42,189 nt of DNA from an uncultured Lachnospiraceae bacterium (GCA_905235275.1 CAJOLA010000005.1:1-42189), one strand, 5' to 3'. Positions 16,374 through 24,562 are shown, counted from the first letter of the stretch. Numbers and translations are program-made. Notes: generated from the sequence alone by a model not told the origin.

Positions 16374-17739
16374 GGAAATGGTCGATGCGTCCTTAAGGAC
16401 AATCCATAACGGAGAGACCGTAGAAGGCGTAGTAATTGATGTAAAAGAAAACGAGATTATTTTAAATATTAACTGCAAGGCAGACGGAATCGTTACAAAG
16501 AACGAGTTTACAACAGAGTCCGATGCGGACTTAAGAGAGCTTGTTCAAAAAGATGAGAAGATGACTGCCAAGGTTATAAAGGTTAATGATGGGGAAGGTC
16601 AGATTCTTCTTTCAGTAAGAAGACTCAGAGCTGAAGCCGGTAATAAAAAGCTGGAGGAGGCATTTGAGAATAAGACACGTCTTACCGCTAAAGTATCTCA
16701 GATTATGGACGGAGGTCTTTCGGTAAATGTTGACGATACAAGAGTATTTATTCCCGCCAGTCTCGTATCAGATACTTACATCAAGGACTTATCCGTATTT
16801 AAGGATCAGGATGTTGATTTCATCATCACCGAATACGATCCCAAGAAGAGAAGAATCATCGGTGATTGCAAGTGCCTGATTGTTGAAGAGAAGTCAGCTA
16901 AGAGACAGGAGATTCTTGATAATATCAAAGTTGATGATGTTATTGAGGGAACCGTTAAGAATGTAACCGATTTCGGTGCATTCATTGATCTTGGCGGGGT
17001 TGACGGTCTTCTTCACATTTCAGAGATGTCATGGGGAAGAACCGAGACACCTAAGAAGCTTTTCAAGGTAGGAGATACCGTGAAGTGCTTCGTTAAGGAT
17101 ATTAACGGTGAGAAGATCGCATTAAGTGTGAAGTTCCCTGAAGCTAATCCATGGAACCACGCGGCTGAGAAATATGCCCGCGGTAATGTTGTTAAGGGTA
17201 AAGTTGCAAGAATGACCGATTTTGGAGCATTCATCCAGCTTGAAGACGGTATTGACGGACTTCTTCATGTGTCACAGATTTCAAGAGATCACGTAGAGAA
17301 GCCTTCTGATGTGCTTGAGGTTGGTCAGGAGATTGAGGCAAAGGTTGTTGAGATTAATCTTGATGACAAGAAGATAAGCTTAAGTATTAAAGCTCTTGCC
17401 AATGATAAGTCACGTTCAGATGCCGAAGAAGCTGAGGCACCTGCAGAAGAGCCTGTAGCAGAAGCGCCTGTTGAAGAGCCTGCTGAAGCGGAAGCTTCCG
17501 CTGAGGAGGCTCCTGTAGAAGAAGCTCCTGCTGAGGAAGCTCCCGCAGCAGAAGAGCCTGCAGAAGCGGAAGCTTCCGCTGAGGAAGCTCCCGCTGAGGA
17601 GGCTCCTGTAGAAGAAGCTCCCGCTGAGGAAGCTCCCGCTGAGGAAGCTCCCGCTGAGGAAGCTCCCGCTGAGGAAGCTCCCGCAGCAGAAGAGCCTGCT
17701 GAAGAAGCCCCTGCAGAAGAGGAAAAAACTGAAGAATAA
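16354..17739 (+). CDS. rpsA: Ribosomal protein S1-like RNA-binding protein (four S1 domains, Ala/Glu/Pro tail)
   Basis: This 461-residue protein has four S1 OB-fold domains, at about 18-88, 102-168, 185-257 and 270-345. The third and fourth have the canonical G.V..VTDFGAFI.L.GVDGLLHISE pattern. Proteins of this size act as S1 or S1-like factors that hold mRNA on the 30S subunit. Residues about 354-461 are an Ala/Glu/Pro-rich low-complexity tail with EEAPA repeats, likely disordered. The start is GTG 16354 with AGGAGG at 16339-16344, and the gene overlaps ispH by 20 nt in the +1 frame. Confidence 0.9.
   Translation: MSEESFEEMVDASLRTIHNGETVEGVVIDVKENEIILNINCKADGIVTKNEFTTESDADLRELVQKDEKMTAKVIKVNDGEGQILLSVRRLRAEAGNKKLEEAFENKTRLTAKVSQIMDGGLSVNVDDTRVFIPASLVSDTYIKDLSVFKDQDVDFIITEYDPKKRRIIGDCKCLIVEEKSAKRQEILDNIKVDDVIEGTVKNVTDFGAFIDLGGVDGLLHISEMSWGRTETPKKLFKVGDTVKCFVKDINGEKIALSVKFPEANPWNHAAEKYARGNVVKGKVARMTDFGAFIQLEDGIDGLLHVSQISRDHVEKPSDVLEVGQEIEAKVVEINLDDKKISLSIKALANDKSRSDAEEAEAPAEEPVAEAPVEEPAEAEASAEEAPVEEAPAEEAPAAEEPAEAEASAEEAPAEEAPVEEAPAEEAPAEEAPAEEAPAEEAPAAEEPAEEAPAEEEKTEE
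17430..17735 (+). repeat. 15-nt coding repeats in the S1 tail
   Basis: The tail encodes EEAPA/EEAPV/EEPAE repeats. Between about 17620 and 17690 the unit GCTCCCGCTGAGGAA is repeated identically several times. The identity at DNA level points to recent expansion. Confidence 0.85.
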
Positions 17740-17781
17740 TCTTTTATAAGATAAATACAGGAATCGGTATTATCGATTTTA

Positions 17782-17827
17782 AAAGCCTGTTTTAGAAGCT
17801 TTTCGGGTCGGTGATGCCGGTTTTTTA
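17782..17827 (+). terminator. Probable terminator after rpsA
   Basis: AAAAGC and GCTTTT form a small hairpin, and a second short stem (CGG/CCG with flanking wobble pairs) lies directly before a run of six T. The stem is weak, so termination may be partial. Confidence 0.4.
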
Positions 17828-17841
17828 TTGCTTAAAAATAC

Positions 17842-17918
17842 AAAATAAAAACAATCTTTATATGGATTTTTTTATTAATTTACGCTAAAATTGTTTTTAT
17901 TTTCATACAATTTTGTAT
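17842..17918. promoter_or_regulatory. Nested inverted repeats upstream of rnfC, with a weak candidate promoter
   Basis: AAAATAAAAACAAT (17842-17855) and ATTGTTTTTATTTT (17890-17903) are perfect 14-bp inverted repeats. ATACAAAAT (17838-17846) also matches ATTTTGTAT (17910-17918), which is half of a compact palindrome, ATACAA-TT-TTGTAT (17905-17918). A poor promoter, TTGTTT (17891-17896) and TGTATT (17914-17919), overlaps the right arms. Confidence 0.45.
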
Positions 17919-17955
17919 TAATCACAATACATTTACATGTAGGGAGGTTATATCA

Positions 17956-19287
17956 ATGTCAAATACATTCAAAGGGGGTATTCATCCCTTTGGAGGAAAA
18001 GCTCTTACGAAGGACAAGCCTGTTCAGGAATTAAAGCCGACAGGCGAGCTTGTCTTTCCCGTAAGTCAGCATGCCGGCGCACCCGCTACCCCCATAGTGA
18101 AGGTAGGGGATGAAGTGCTTGCCGGTCAGCTTATAGCTGAGGCATCTGCGACGGTTTCCGCAAATGTGCATTCGTCCGTTTCGGGTAAGGTCAAAAAGAT
18201 TGAAATGCGCAATCTTCCCAACGGCGGCAGGGCGATGAGTATCGTCATTGAGAATGACGGAGAATACAAAGAGATACAGTATCAGCATTCCGATCCGGAG
18301 GGGTTATCAAAAGAAGAGATCCTTGAAAAGATCAGAGCCGCGGGTCTTGTCGGTATGGGCGGTGCAGGATTCCCCGTTGACCAGAAGCTTGCGCCCGAGG
18401 AGGGCGACAGCATTAAGTATCTTGTCGTTAACGGTGCCGAGTGTGAGCCGTATCTTACGTCCGACTTTCGCATAATGACAGATAAGGCAGATGAGCTTGT
18501 CGGAGGTATCAGGATTGCTCTTAAGGTTTTACCGAATGCCGAGGCAGTCATAGGAATCGAGGATAATAAACCGGAAGCAATAAAGATTCTTTCCGAGAAG
18601 GTTAAAAGCGAATCAAGAATCAGAGTTGTACCGGTTAAGACAAAGTATCCTCAGGGAAGTGACCGTACGCTCGTGGCGGCAACGACCGGCATGAAGATTA
18701 AGTCTACCGCGCATGCCAATGAATACGGCGTTGTCGTAAGCAACGTAACATCTCTTTACAATGTTTACGAAGCGGTTGTAAACGGTCGTCCTCTTACAAG
18801 AAGGATAGTTACCGTAAGCGGTGATGACATTGCAAACCCGGGCAATTTCTACGTGTACCTCGGAACTGCATTTGAAGAGCTTCTTGAAGCTGCGGGAGGT
18901 ACTGTGCAGGATCCCGAAAAATATATTAACGGCGGAACCATGATGGGATTTGCCATGTATGACATGAGCGCCCCCATAACAAAAACGAGTGGTGCCCTTC
19001 TTGCGTTTAAGAAGGATGAAGTCGCACAAAAGCCCACGGGTCCGTGTATCAGTTGCGCATCATGCGTGTCGGTTTGCCCGATGCAGCTTATGCCCAACAA
19101 ATTAGCGAAAATGGCAGAAAAAGGAGACACTGAAGGCTTCGAGAAGAACTACGGTTCTTACTGTATAGAATGCGGATGCTGCTCCTATGTCTGTCCCGCA
19201 AGAATTCCTCTTAAGCAGTCCATTAAAACCACCAAAAAAGCAATTAAGGACGCCAAGAGAAGAGAAAGGCAGGTGGCAAGATCTTGA
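17956..19287 (+). CDS. rnfC: Rnf complex subunit RnfC
   Basis: This 443-residue peripheral subunit is the NADH/FMN-binding module of the Rnf complex. Rnf couples electron flow from reduced ferredoxin to NAD+ with Na+ or H+ export. The glycine-rich GLVGMGGAGFPVDQKL segment is the NADH/FMN site region shared with complex I NuoF. Two [4Fe-4S] motifs follow: CISCASCVSVCP and CIECGCCSYVCP. AGGGAGG precedes the ATG. It is the first gene of rnfCDGEAB; the overlapping ends of most genes point to one operon. Confidence 0.97.
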   Translation: MSNTFKGGIHPFGGKALTKDKPVQELKPTGELVFPVSQHAGAPATPIVKVGDEVLAGQLIAEASATVSANVHSSVSGKVKKIEMRNLPNGGRAMSIVIENDGEYKEIQYQHSDPEGLSKEEILEKIRAAGLVGMGGAGFPVDQKLAPEEGDSIKYLVVNGAECEPYLTSDFRIMTDKADELVGGIRIALKVLPNAEAVIGIEDNKPEAIKILSEKVKSESRIRVVPVKTKYPQGSDRTLVAATTGMKIKSTAHANEYGVVVSNVTSLYNVYEAVVNGRPLTRRIVTVSGDDIANPGNFYVYLGTAFEELLEAAGGTVQDPEKYINGGTMMGFAMYDMSAPITKTSGALLAFKKDEVAQKPTGPCISCASCVSVCPMQLMPNKLAKMAEKGDTEGFEKNYGSYCIECGCCSYVCPARIPLKQSIKTTKKAIKDAKRRERQVARS

Positions 19288-20246
19288 GTTTACTTAAAGT
19301 ATCCGAAAGTCCTCACGTAAGAGGTAAAAAGTCAACGCAGTCAATCATGCGTGATGTGCTCATAGCTCTTACACCGGGCGCGGTTTTCGGAGTATTTAAC
19401 TTTGGCGTGGATGCACTTATCCGTCTTTTGGTCGGTGTATTCGTCTGTATCGCCATTGAAGCCATTTACCAGGCTGCCATGAAGAAGAAGGTCACGGTAT
19501 CCGACCTTAGTGCCGCAGTTACCGGACTTCTCCTGGCGATGAACCTGCCTTCCACATTCCCTATATGGATGGAAGTAGTGGGTTGCGCATTTGCAATTAT
19601 AGTAGTTAAGCAGTTGTTCGGAGGTCTCGGTCAGAACTTCATGAACCCTGCTTTGGCGGCAAGATGTTTTCTTATGCTCGCCTACACCGCACAGATGACA
19701 AATTATGTTATGGATGGCGTGTCATCTCCGACACCTCTGGCGATGCTAAAGCCGGGTGGTGAGGCAGTCGGAGACCCGGGTCTTTGGGAAATGTTCTTCG
19801 GCTCGGTTAACGGTGTTATAGGAGAGACATCGGTTATATTCCTTATGGCCGGTGCCGTTTATCTTCTTGTAAGAAGAGAGATATCCCCAAGGATTCCTTT
19901 CGTATATATAGGAGTATTTGCGGGAATGACATTCCTTCTTACACCGGGTCATAACTTTGACTTCATCTACATGTTAAAGGAAGTATGCGGAGGAGGACTT
20001 ATCCTTGGAGCATTCTTCATGGCGACAGATTATGTTACAAGCCCGACGACACCGAACGGAAAAGTTCTCTTCGGTATTGCGCTCGGTGTAATAACATTTA
20101 TTTTCAGAATGTTTGGCGGATCACCGGAAGGTGTATCGTATTCAATCATATTCTGTAACATGCTTGTACCTTTCATCGAGAAAGCAACGATACCGAAGCC
20201 TTTCGGTTGGGAAAAACCTAATAAGGAGGCGAAGGGTCATGAGTAA
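19284..20246 (+). CDS. rnfD: Rnf complex subunit RnfD
   Basis: This 320-residue integral membrane subunit of Rnf has about eight to ten hydrophobic segments and a covalently bound flavin in characterised relatives. The flavinylation site is DGVSSPTPLAM, with Thr150 as the predicted FMN attachment residue; the family consensus is SGAT, here SSPT. The start is TTG 19284, overlapping the rnfC stop, with AGGTGG upstream. It overlaps rnfG by 8 nt. Confidence 0.95.
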   Translation: MSLLKVSESPHVRGKKSTQSIMRDVLIALTPGAVFGVFNFGVDALIRLLVGVFVCIAIEAIYQAAMKKKVTVSDLSAAVTGLLLAMNLPSTFPIWMEVVGCAFAIIVVKQLFGGLGQNFMNPALAARCFLMLAYTAQMTNYVMDGVSSPTPLAMLKPGGEAVGDPGLWEMFFGSVNGVIGETSVIFLMAGAVYLLVRREISPRIPFVYIGVFAGMTFLLTPGHNFDFIYMLKEVCGGGLILGAFFMATDYVTSPTTPNGKVLFGIALGVITFIFRMFGGSPEGVSYSIIFCNMLVPFIEKATIPKPFGWEKPNKEAKGHE

Positions 20247-20904
20247 ACAGGTCAGCGACGCTTTGCGTCTTTTCATAATAACCGTTATTGCGGGATTTGC
20301 ACTCGGCGCCGTATACATGGTGACAAAGGAACCGATTGCGGCCCAGAACCTTAAGATGCAGCAGGAAGCGTACAGGGCAGTCCTTCCGGAGGCCGATAAG
20401 TTTGAAGAGCTTGAAGGTCCGCAGTACAGCGAAGAACAGATTGCAGGTACTTTTAAGCCGTTTCTTGAGGGTGATCCCGAAAGCTATACGGACGATGATA
20501 TCGAAGGCATAGTTGCCGGTATTAAGGACGGACAGTATGTAGGTCTTGTAATTACCGTAAATGCCCATGACGGTTATTCCGGTGATATCAGATATTCGGT
20601 AGGTGTCGGCAAGGACGGTACCTACATGGGAACTTCAATCCTCGAAATATCAGAGACTGCGGGTCTTGGTATGAGAGCAAAAACAGATCCGTCATTCCTT
20701 GAGCAGTTTAACGGAGCGCATGTTGAGAAATTTACCCTTGTGAAGGATGGCACGGGTTCTTCTTCGGAAGATAAGATTGATGCCATCGGAGGTTCAACCA
20801 TTACTTCAAAGGCGATGCTTAGAGGTATTAATGCGGCATTGTCCGTATCAAGGAATGTAAGTGAATCACACCTTAAGACAGTAGGAGGTGTTCCGATTGA
20901 GTAA
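20239..20904 (+). CDS. rnfG: Rnf complex subunit RnfG
   Basis: This 221-residue subunit has one N-terminal transmembrane helix and an outward-facing FMN-binding domain. The covalent flavin motif appears as DAIGGSTITSKAM, where the family usually has SGAT; the acceptor Thr is kept. A conserved ETAGLGMRAK segment lies before it. AAGGAGG lies just upstream of ATG 20239. The ORF extends further upstream in frame inside rnfD, but that extension is not expected to be translated. Confidence 0.95.
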   Translation: MSKQVSDALRLFIITVIAGFALGAVYMVTKEPIAAQNLKMQQEAYRAVLPEADKFEELEGPQYSEEQIAGTFKPFLEGDPESYTDDDIEGIVAGIKDGQYVGLVITVNAHDGYSGDIRYSVGVGKDGTYMGTSILEISETAGLGMRAKTDPSFLEQFNGAHVEKFTLVKDGTGSSSEDKIDAIGGSTITSKAMLRGINAALSVSRNVSESHLKTVGGVPIE

Positions 20905-21832
20905 GATATGGGAAAGATTATATAACGGAATAATAAAAGAAAATCCTACGTTGATTATGACGCTCGGAATGTGTCCGACGCTTGCCGTTACCACATCACT
21001 TATTAACGGTATCGGTATGGGACTTTCCACAACAGCGGTTTTGATATGTTCGAACTTCATTATATCGTTGCTTCGAAAATTCATACCCGATATGGTAAGA
21101 ATCCCGGCTTACATAGTTATCGTGGCATCACTTGTTACGATTATCCAGTTTGTATTGCAGGGATTTGTACCTTCGCTTTACAGCTCACTCGGTATTTACA
21201 TACCGCTTATCGTAGTTAACTGTATTATTCTCGGACGTGCCGAAGCGTACGCCGGTAAGAATAAGGTTATACCGTCAATATTCGACGGTATCGGCATGGG
21301 TATTGGATTTACAATGGCACTTGCCATACTCGGATTTTTAAGAGAGCTTATCGGAAACGGAACGATTCTTTCAAACGGTTCCAGCGAGCTTGTTAAGATT
21401 CCGGAAGAGATTTATACTCCCGCAAGTATCATAATACTTGCGCCGGGAGCGTTCATCGTTCTTGCTTTCGTTATAGCGGCAATGAACAAGATAAAAGAAA
21501 AGCACGGTATGGGTCCGGCAGAGGTTCCGGATTATACCACCAAGGAAGGCTGCGCGGGCTGTGCCGCAGCTTCCATGTGTGCGGGAGCATCTCCCGTAAA
21601 AGAGGCGCCTGCAGATTCATTACAGGCAAAGGCGGAAAGTGCAGCCAAGGTTGAAGCACCTAAGCCAACCATACCGAAGGCAGAGAGTGCCGAGAAGGTA
21701 GAGGCCGCAAAGCCTGCGACAGAGAGTCCTGAAAAGACAGAGACTCCAAAGGCAGAGGATGCTGCCGAGGCAAAAGATTCAACGACTGAAACCCCGCAAC
21801 AGAATGATTCAGGAAAGGAGACGAAGGAATGA
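20897..21832 (+). CDS. rnfE: Rnf complex subunit RnfE with a long Cys-containing acidic tail
   Basis: This is a polytopic membrane subunit of Rnf, homologous to NqrD. Residues 1-200 contain the conserved ENPTLIMTLGMCPTLAVTTS and six hydrophobic segments. The Cys in GMCPTLAV belongs to the intramembrane Fe-S site shared with RnfA. About 100 extra hydrophilic residues follow, starting with CAGCAAASMC (Cys219, Cys222, Cys228) and continuing with KAES/KVEA/KP-like repeats. The chosen start is TTG 20897, 8 nt after AGGAGG (20883-20888); GTG 20888 is in frame but overlaps the ribosome binding site. Confidence 0.92.
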   Translation: MSKIWERLYNGIIKENPTLIMTLGMCPTLAVTTSLINGIGMGLSTTAVLICSNFIISLLRKFIPDMVRIPAYIVIVASLVTIIQFVLQGFVPSLYSSLGIYIPLIVVNCIILGRAEAYAGKNKVIPSIFDGIGMGIGFTMALAILGFLRELIGNGTILSNGSSELVKIPEEIYTPASIIILAPGAFIVLAFVIAAMNKIKEKHGMGPAEVPDYTTKEGCAGCAAASMCAGASPVKEAPADSLQAKAESAAKVEAPKPTIPKAESAEKVEAAKPATESPEKTETPKAEDAAEAKDSTTETPQQNDSGKETKE

Positions 21833-22401
21833 AGTTATTACTTTTAGCAATAAGTGCCGCGCTTGTAAATAACGTTGTACTTAGTCAGTTCCTCGGATTG
21901 TGTCCTTTCCTGGGAGTATCAAAAAAGATTAATACGTCTCTTGGTATGAGTGGTGCGGTTATCGTGGTTATTACCGCGGCATCCGCAATCTGTTCGGCTA
22001 TTTTCCAGTTCATACTTTTGCCTCTTAATCTTACATATCTGAATACGATTGTATTTATCCTGGTTATCGCATCACTCGTGCAGTTTATCGAGATGTTTTT
22101 GAAGAAGTCAAACCCGGCACTTTATCAGTCGCTTGGTGTGTTCCTTCCTCTTATCACAACAAACTGTGCGGTGCTTGGTGTTGCGTTGTCCAATGTACAG
22201 AAGAATTACGACATTTGGACATCAACAATCAGCGGATTCGGAACGGCTTTGGGATTTGCCCTTGCCATTTTGTTACTTGCATCCATTCGTGAGAGAAACG
22301 AAGACAACGACGTGCCAAAGAGCTTTAAAGGCATGCCTCACGTTCTTTTGACGGCAGGTCTTATGTCCATCGCCTTCTTCGGATGGGCAGGAGTATTATA
22401 A
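21829..22401 (+). CDS. rnfA: Rnf complex subunit RnfA
   Basis: This 190-residue six-helix membrane subunit is homologous to NqrE and pairs with RnfE in the membrane core. Conserved segments are NNVVLSQFLGLCPFLGVSKK near the N-terminus and LITTNCAVLGVAL in the middle, both holding the Cys residues of the shared iron site. The ATG overlaps the rnfE stop as ATGA, so the genes are probably translationally coupled. Confidence 0.96.
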   Translation: MKLLLLAISAALVNNVVLSQFLGLCPFLGVSKKINTSLGMSGAVIVVITAASAICSAIFQFILLPLNLTYLNTIVFILVIASLVQFIEMFLKKSNPALYQSLGVFLPLITTNCAVLGVALSNVQKNYDIWTSTISGFGTALGFALAILLLASIRERNEDNDVPKSFKGMPHVLLTAGLMSIAFFGWAGVL

Positions 22402-22419
22402 AGGAAAGGAAGAGATGAT

Positions 22420-23229
22420 ATGTCAGGTATGATTATAGCGGCAATTGTTGTCGGCGCCACCGGTATAGGGCTTGGCTTCTTCCTTACCTTTATGGGAAAG
22501 AAATTTGCCGTTGAGGTTGATGAAAAGGAAGAACAGATAAGGGAGCTGCTTCCCGGAAATAACTGCGGAGCCTGCGGATTCCCCGGTTGTGACGGAGCGG
22601 CGACTGCCATTGCCAAAGGCGAAGCGGCACCGAATATCTGTCCCGTCGGCGGTCCGTCGGTAGCGGATATGATAAGTGCCATTGTCGGTACATCCGCAGC
22701 CGCCACAGAGGTAAAGACGGCCTTTGTTATGTGTGCCGGAACCTGTGACAAGGCAAAGGATGTATATGATTATTCGGGTGTTAAGAGCTGTCTTGCCGCA
22801 TCGACATCGCCCGGAGGCGGTGCCAAGGGATGCACATTCGGATGCAAGGGCTTTGGTGACTGCGTAAATGCATGTGACTTCGATGCGATTCATATCGTGG
22901 ACGGCATTGCCGTTGTGGACAGGGATAAATGTGTATCCTGCGGAGCCTGCGTAAAGGCCTGTCCTCAGCGTCTCGTCGAGCTTATACCCGTTAAGAGAAC
23001 GGCGGCCGTTGAATGTAATTCACGTGATATGGGTAAGGATGTCATGGCAGTATGTCAGGCGGGTTGTATAGGATGTAAGATATGCGAGAAGGAATGTCCT
23101 ATTCCCGACGGTGCGATACACGTAGACAAAAACATCGCTAAAGTAGATTACGCAAAATGTGTCGGATGTGGAAAATGTGCGGCTAAATGTCCTAAGAAGG
23201 TTATAAGGATGTTTACCGTTAAGAAATAA
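22420..23229 (+). CDS. rnfB: Rnf complex subunit RnfB (ferredoxin-accepting polyferredoxin)
   Basis: This 269-residue subunit has an N-terminal membrane helix (about 1-27) and a cytoplasmic iron-sulfur part that accepts electrons from ferredoxin. The N-terminal cluster motif is NCGACGFPGCDG, completed by NICPVGG. Further cysteine sets are CTFGCKGFGDCVNAC, CVSCGACVKACP, CIGCKICEKECP and CVGCGKCAAKCP. It is the last canonical rnf gene, 18 nt after rnfA with AAAGGAAAGGAAG upstream. Confidence 0.97.
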   Translation: MSGMIIAAIVVGATGIGLGFFLTFMGKKFAVEVDEKEEQIRELLPGNNCGACGFPGCDGAATAIAKGEAAPNICPVGGPSVADMISAIVGTSAAATEVKTAFVMCAGTCDKAKDVYDYSGVKSCLAASTSPGGGAKGCTFGCKGFGDCVNACDFDAIHIVDGIAVVDRDKCVSCGACVKACPQRLVELIPVKRTAAVECNSRDMGKDVMAVCQAGCIGCKICEKECPIPDGAIHVDKNIAKVDYAKCVGCGKCAAKCPKKVIRMFTVKK

Positions 23230-23240
23230 AGGTGATTACT

Positions 23241-23597
23241 ATGGAAAAGCAAAAGAGTGGAAAAGCAAAAAGAGACGCTCTTTTGCTTTCTTTAATTTCT
23301 GCGGCAGCAGCAGTTTTGATTATTATTTTGATTTCCGCAAGAAGCTGCTCCCATGCGGAAAATGTGCTGATACGTGTGGACGGTAACGTATTTTGGGAAG
23401 GATCCGTTAAAAAGGATGATGAGATTGAGGTTACCGGCTTTGACGGAGGTCATAATACCGTAGTCATAAAGGACGGAGAAGTATCCGTTACGCAGGCTGA
23501 CTGCCCCGATAAGGTGTGCGTTAAGACCGGAAAGGTGAACGCAGCCGGGCAGACCATCGTCTGCCTGCCACACAGAGTGGTAGTGGAGATAAAATAA
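23241..23597 (+). CDS. NusG domain II-containing membrane-anchored protein
   Basis: This 118-residue protein has a basic N-terminus, one transmembrane helix (about 14-33) and an extracytoplasmic NusG domain II-like fold. The DCPDKVCVKTGKV and CLPHRVVVEI segments are typical of this small family, including two conserved Cys. The start ATG 23241 follows AAGGTGA; a GTG at 23232 is in frame but lies in that site. It is the last gene of the rnf transcription unit. Relatives are often found next to rnf or Gx-transporter genes; the function is not established. Confidence 0.82.
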   Translation: MEKQKSGKAKRDALLLSLISAAAAVLIIILISARSCSHAENVLIRVDGNVFWEGSVKKDDEIEVTGFDGGHNTVVIKDGEVSVTQADCPDKVCVKTGKVNAAGQTIVCLPHRVVVEIK

Positions 23598-23637
23598 AGA
23601 ACTCTCGGTTAGCGTGCGGTTCGGTATTTATTGCACA

Positions 23638-23666
23638 AAAAAAGCGACGTTACGTCGCTTTTTTTG
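23638..23666. terminator. Bidirectional terminator between convergent genes
   Basis: Seven A plus GCGACG (23638-23650) pair perfectly with CGTCGC plus seven T (23654-23666) around a 3-nt loop. It can serve both the rnf operon and the minus-strand lipoprotein gene. Confidence 0.95.
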
Positions 23667-23669
23667 GTA

Positions 23670-24353
23670 TTAAATCCTTTTGAAAACGCCAAGGGAATTT
23701 AACGTATTATCGCTTCCCGAACTTGTGGCGGTGATGCTTGCGACATATGAACCCTTGAAGCTGTAAACCTGGGTTTCATAAATGTCATTTCCCTTGTACT
23801 TTGCTTTAATTCTGATTGCAGGTACATCCTCGGCGAGGAAAGTAACGGTGGTTTTTTGAACATCAAGCTCTTCAAAGCCGTTTTTTGGGAGAAGCTCCTT
23901 TGACTGTTCAACAGAGCTGTCAACATATTTGTTGATGTCGAAGCCTGCATCCGCTGAAGTGCTGTAGGGGAGCTTTTGCACGGTCACATTGACATTCTCG
24001 GTCTTATCTTCTTTGTTGGCATACATTATAAACTGTGTTTCGCCGGCATCGATGGCATCTTTAATGGCCTGATCACTGATGTTTGACTGTACATTTGAGG
24101 TTATCGAGGAAATTTCCGATTCTGAAAGAAGTTTCCAGTCGCCTGCAACGGTTACGCTTAATCCGAAGAAATCATTGGTATATGTCTTATCCTGAGTTGT
24201 TCCCAAATCAAAATCTTTATCAACATCCTCAACGGCCGTGGTTGAAACGGCTGTGGGGTCATCAATCGTCTGATTCAGAACTGCACATCCGGGAAAAGAC
24301 ATGGCGGCAACTGCCACTCCGATAATTGATGGAATAAGTAAACGGTTTTTCAT
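23670..24353 (-). CDS. Putative lipoprotein of unknown function
   Basis: This is a 227-residue secreted protein on the opposite strand to every other gene in the window. It has a signal peptide ending SFPGC (Cys23), an acceptable though atypical lipobox. A low-complexity Thr/Asp linker is followed by a single globular domain with NDFFGLSVTVAGDWKLL near its start. I do not recognise the domain. An upstream in-frame Met at 24389 exists, but AAGGAGCT on the minus strand (24361-24368) lies 7 nt before 24353. It has its own promoter and shares a bidirectional terminator with the rnf unit. Confidence 0.8.
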   Translation of the reverse strand: MKNRLLIPSIIGVAVAAMSFPGCAVLNQTIDDPTAVSTTAVEDVDKDFDLGTTQDKTYTNDFFGLSVTVAGDWKLLSESEISSITSNVQSNISDQAIKDAIDAGETQFIMYANKEDKTENVNVTVQKLPYSTSADAGFDINKYVDSSVEQSKELLPKNGFEELDVQKTTVTFLAEDVPAIRIKAKYKGNDIYETQVYSFKGSYVASITATSSGSDNTLNSLGVFKRI

Positions 24354-24396
24354 TAAAAATAGCTCCTTACAAAATTTTAAAACTTTCACTCATATA

Positions 24397-24425
24397 AATG
24401 TATAACTTTTTGCTATTATTTGCAA
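24397..24425 (-). promoter_or_regulatory. Promoter of the lipoprotein gene
   Basis: On the minus strand, TTGCAA (24420-24425) and TACATT (24397-24402) are 17 bp apart. Confidence 0.5.
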
Positions 24426-24482
24426 CACCGGGAAGACGACTAAAGAAGCGTTCCTAATGACATTTTATCCCAATTTTAGGCT

Positions 24483-24511
24483 TTGCATTTTGGATATGAT
24501 TATAGTAAAAT
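24483..24511 (+). promoter_or_regulatory. Promoter of the ABC-F/ftsK/fhs/priA gene run
   Basis: TTGCAT (24483-24488) and TAAAAT (24506-24511) are 17 bp apart, about 50 bp before the ABC-F start codon. It is divergent from the lipoprotein promoter. Confidence 0.6.
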
Positions 24512-24562
24512 TATTAAATTAGTTTAAGCGTATGTAACGCTGTTTATTTTTAGGAGGCTAAA

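Noticed and set aside
20113-20238. N-terminal extension of RnfG
   Set aside because: The extension overlaps conserved rnfD sequence, and AAGGAGG directly precedes ATG 20239.
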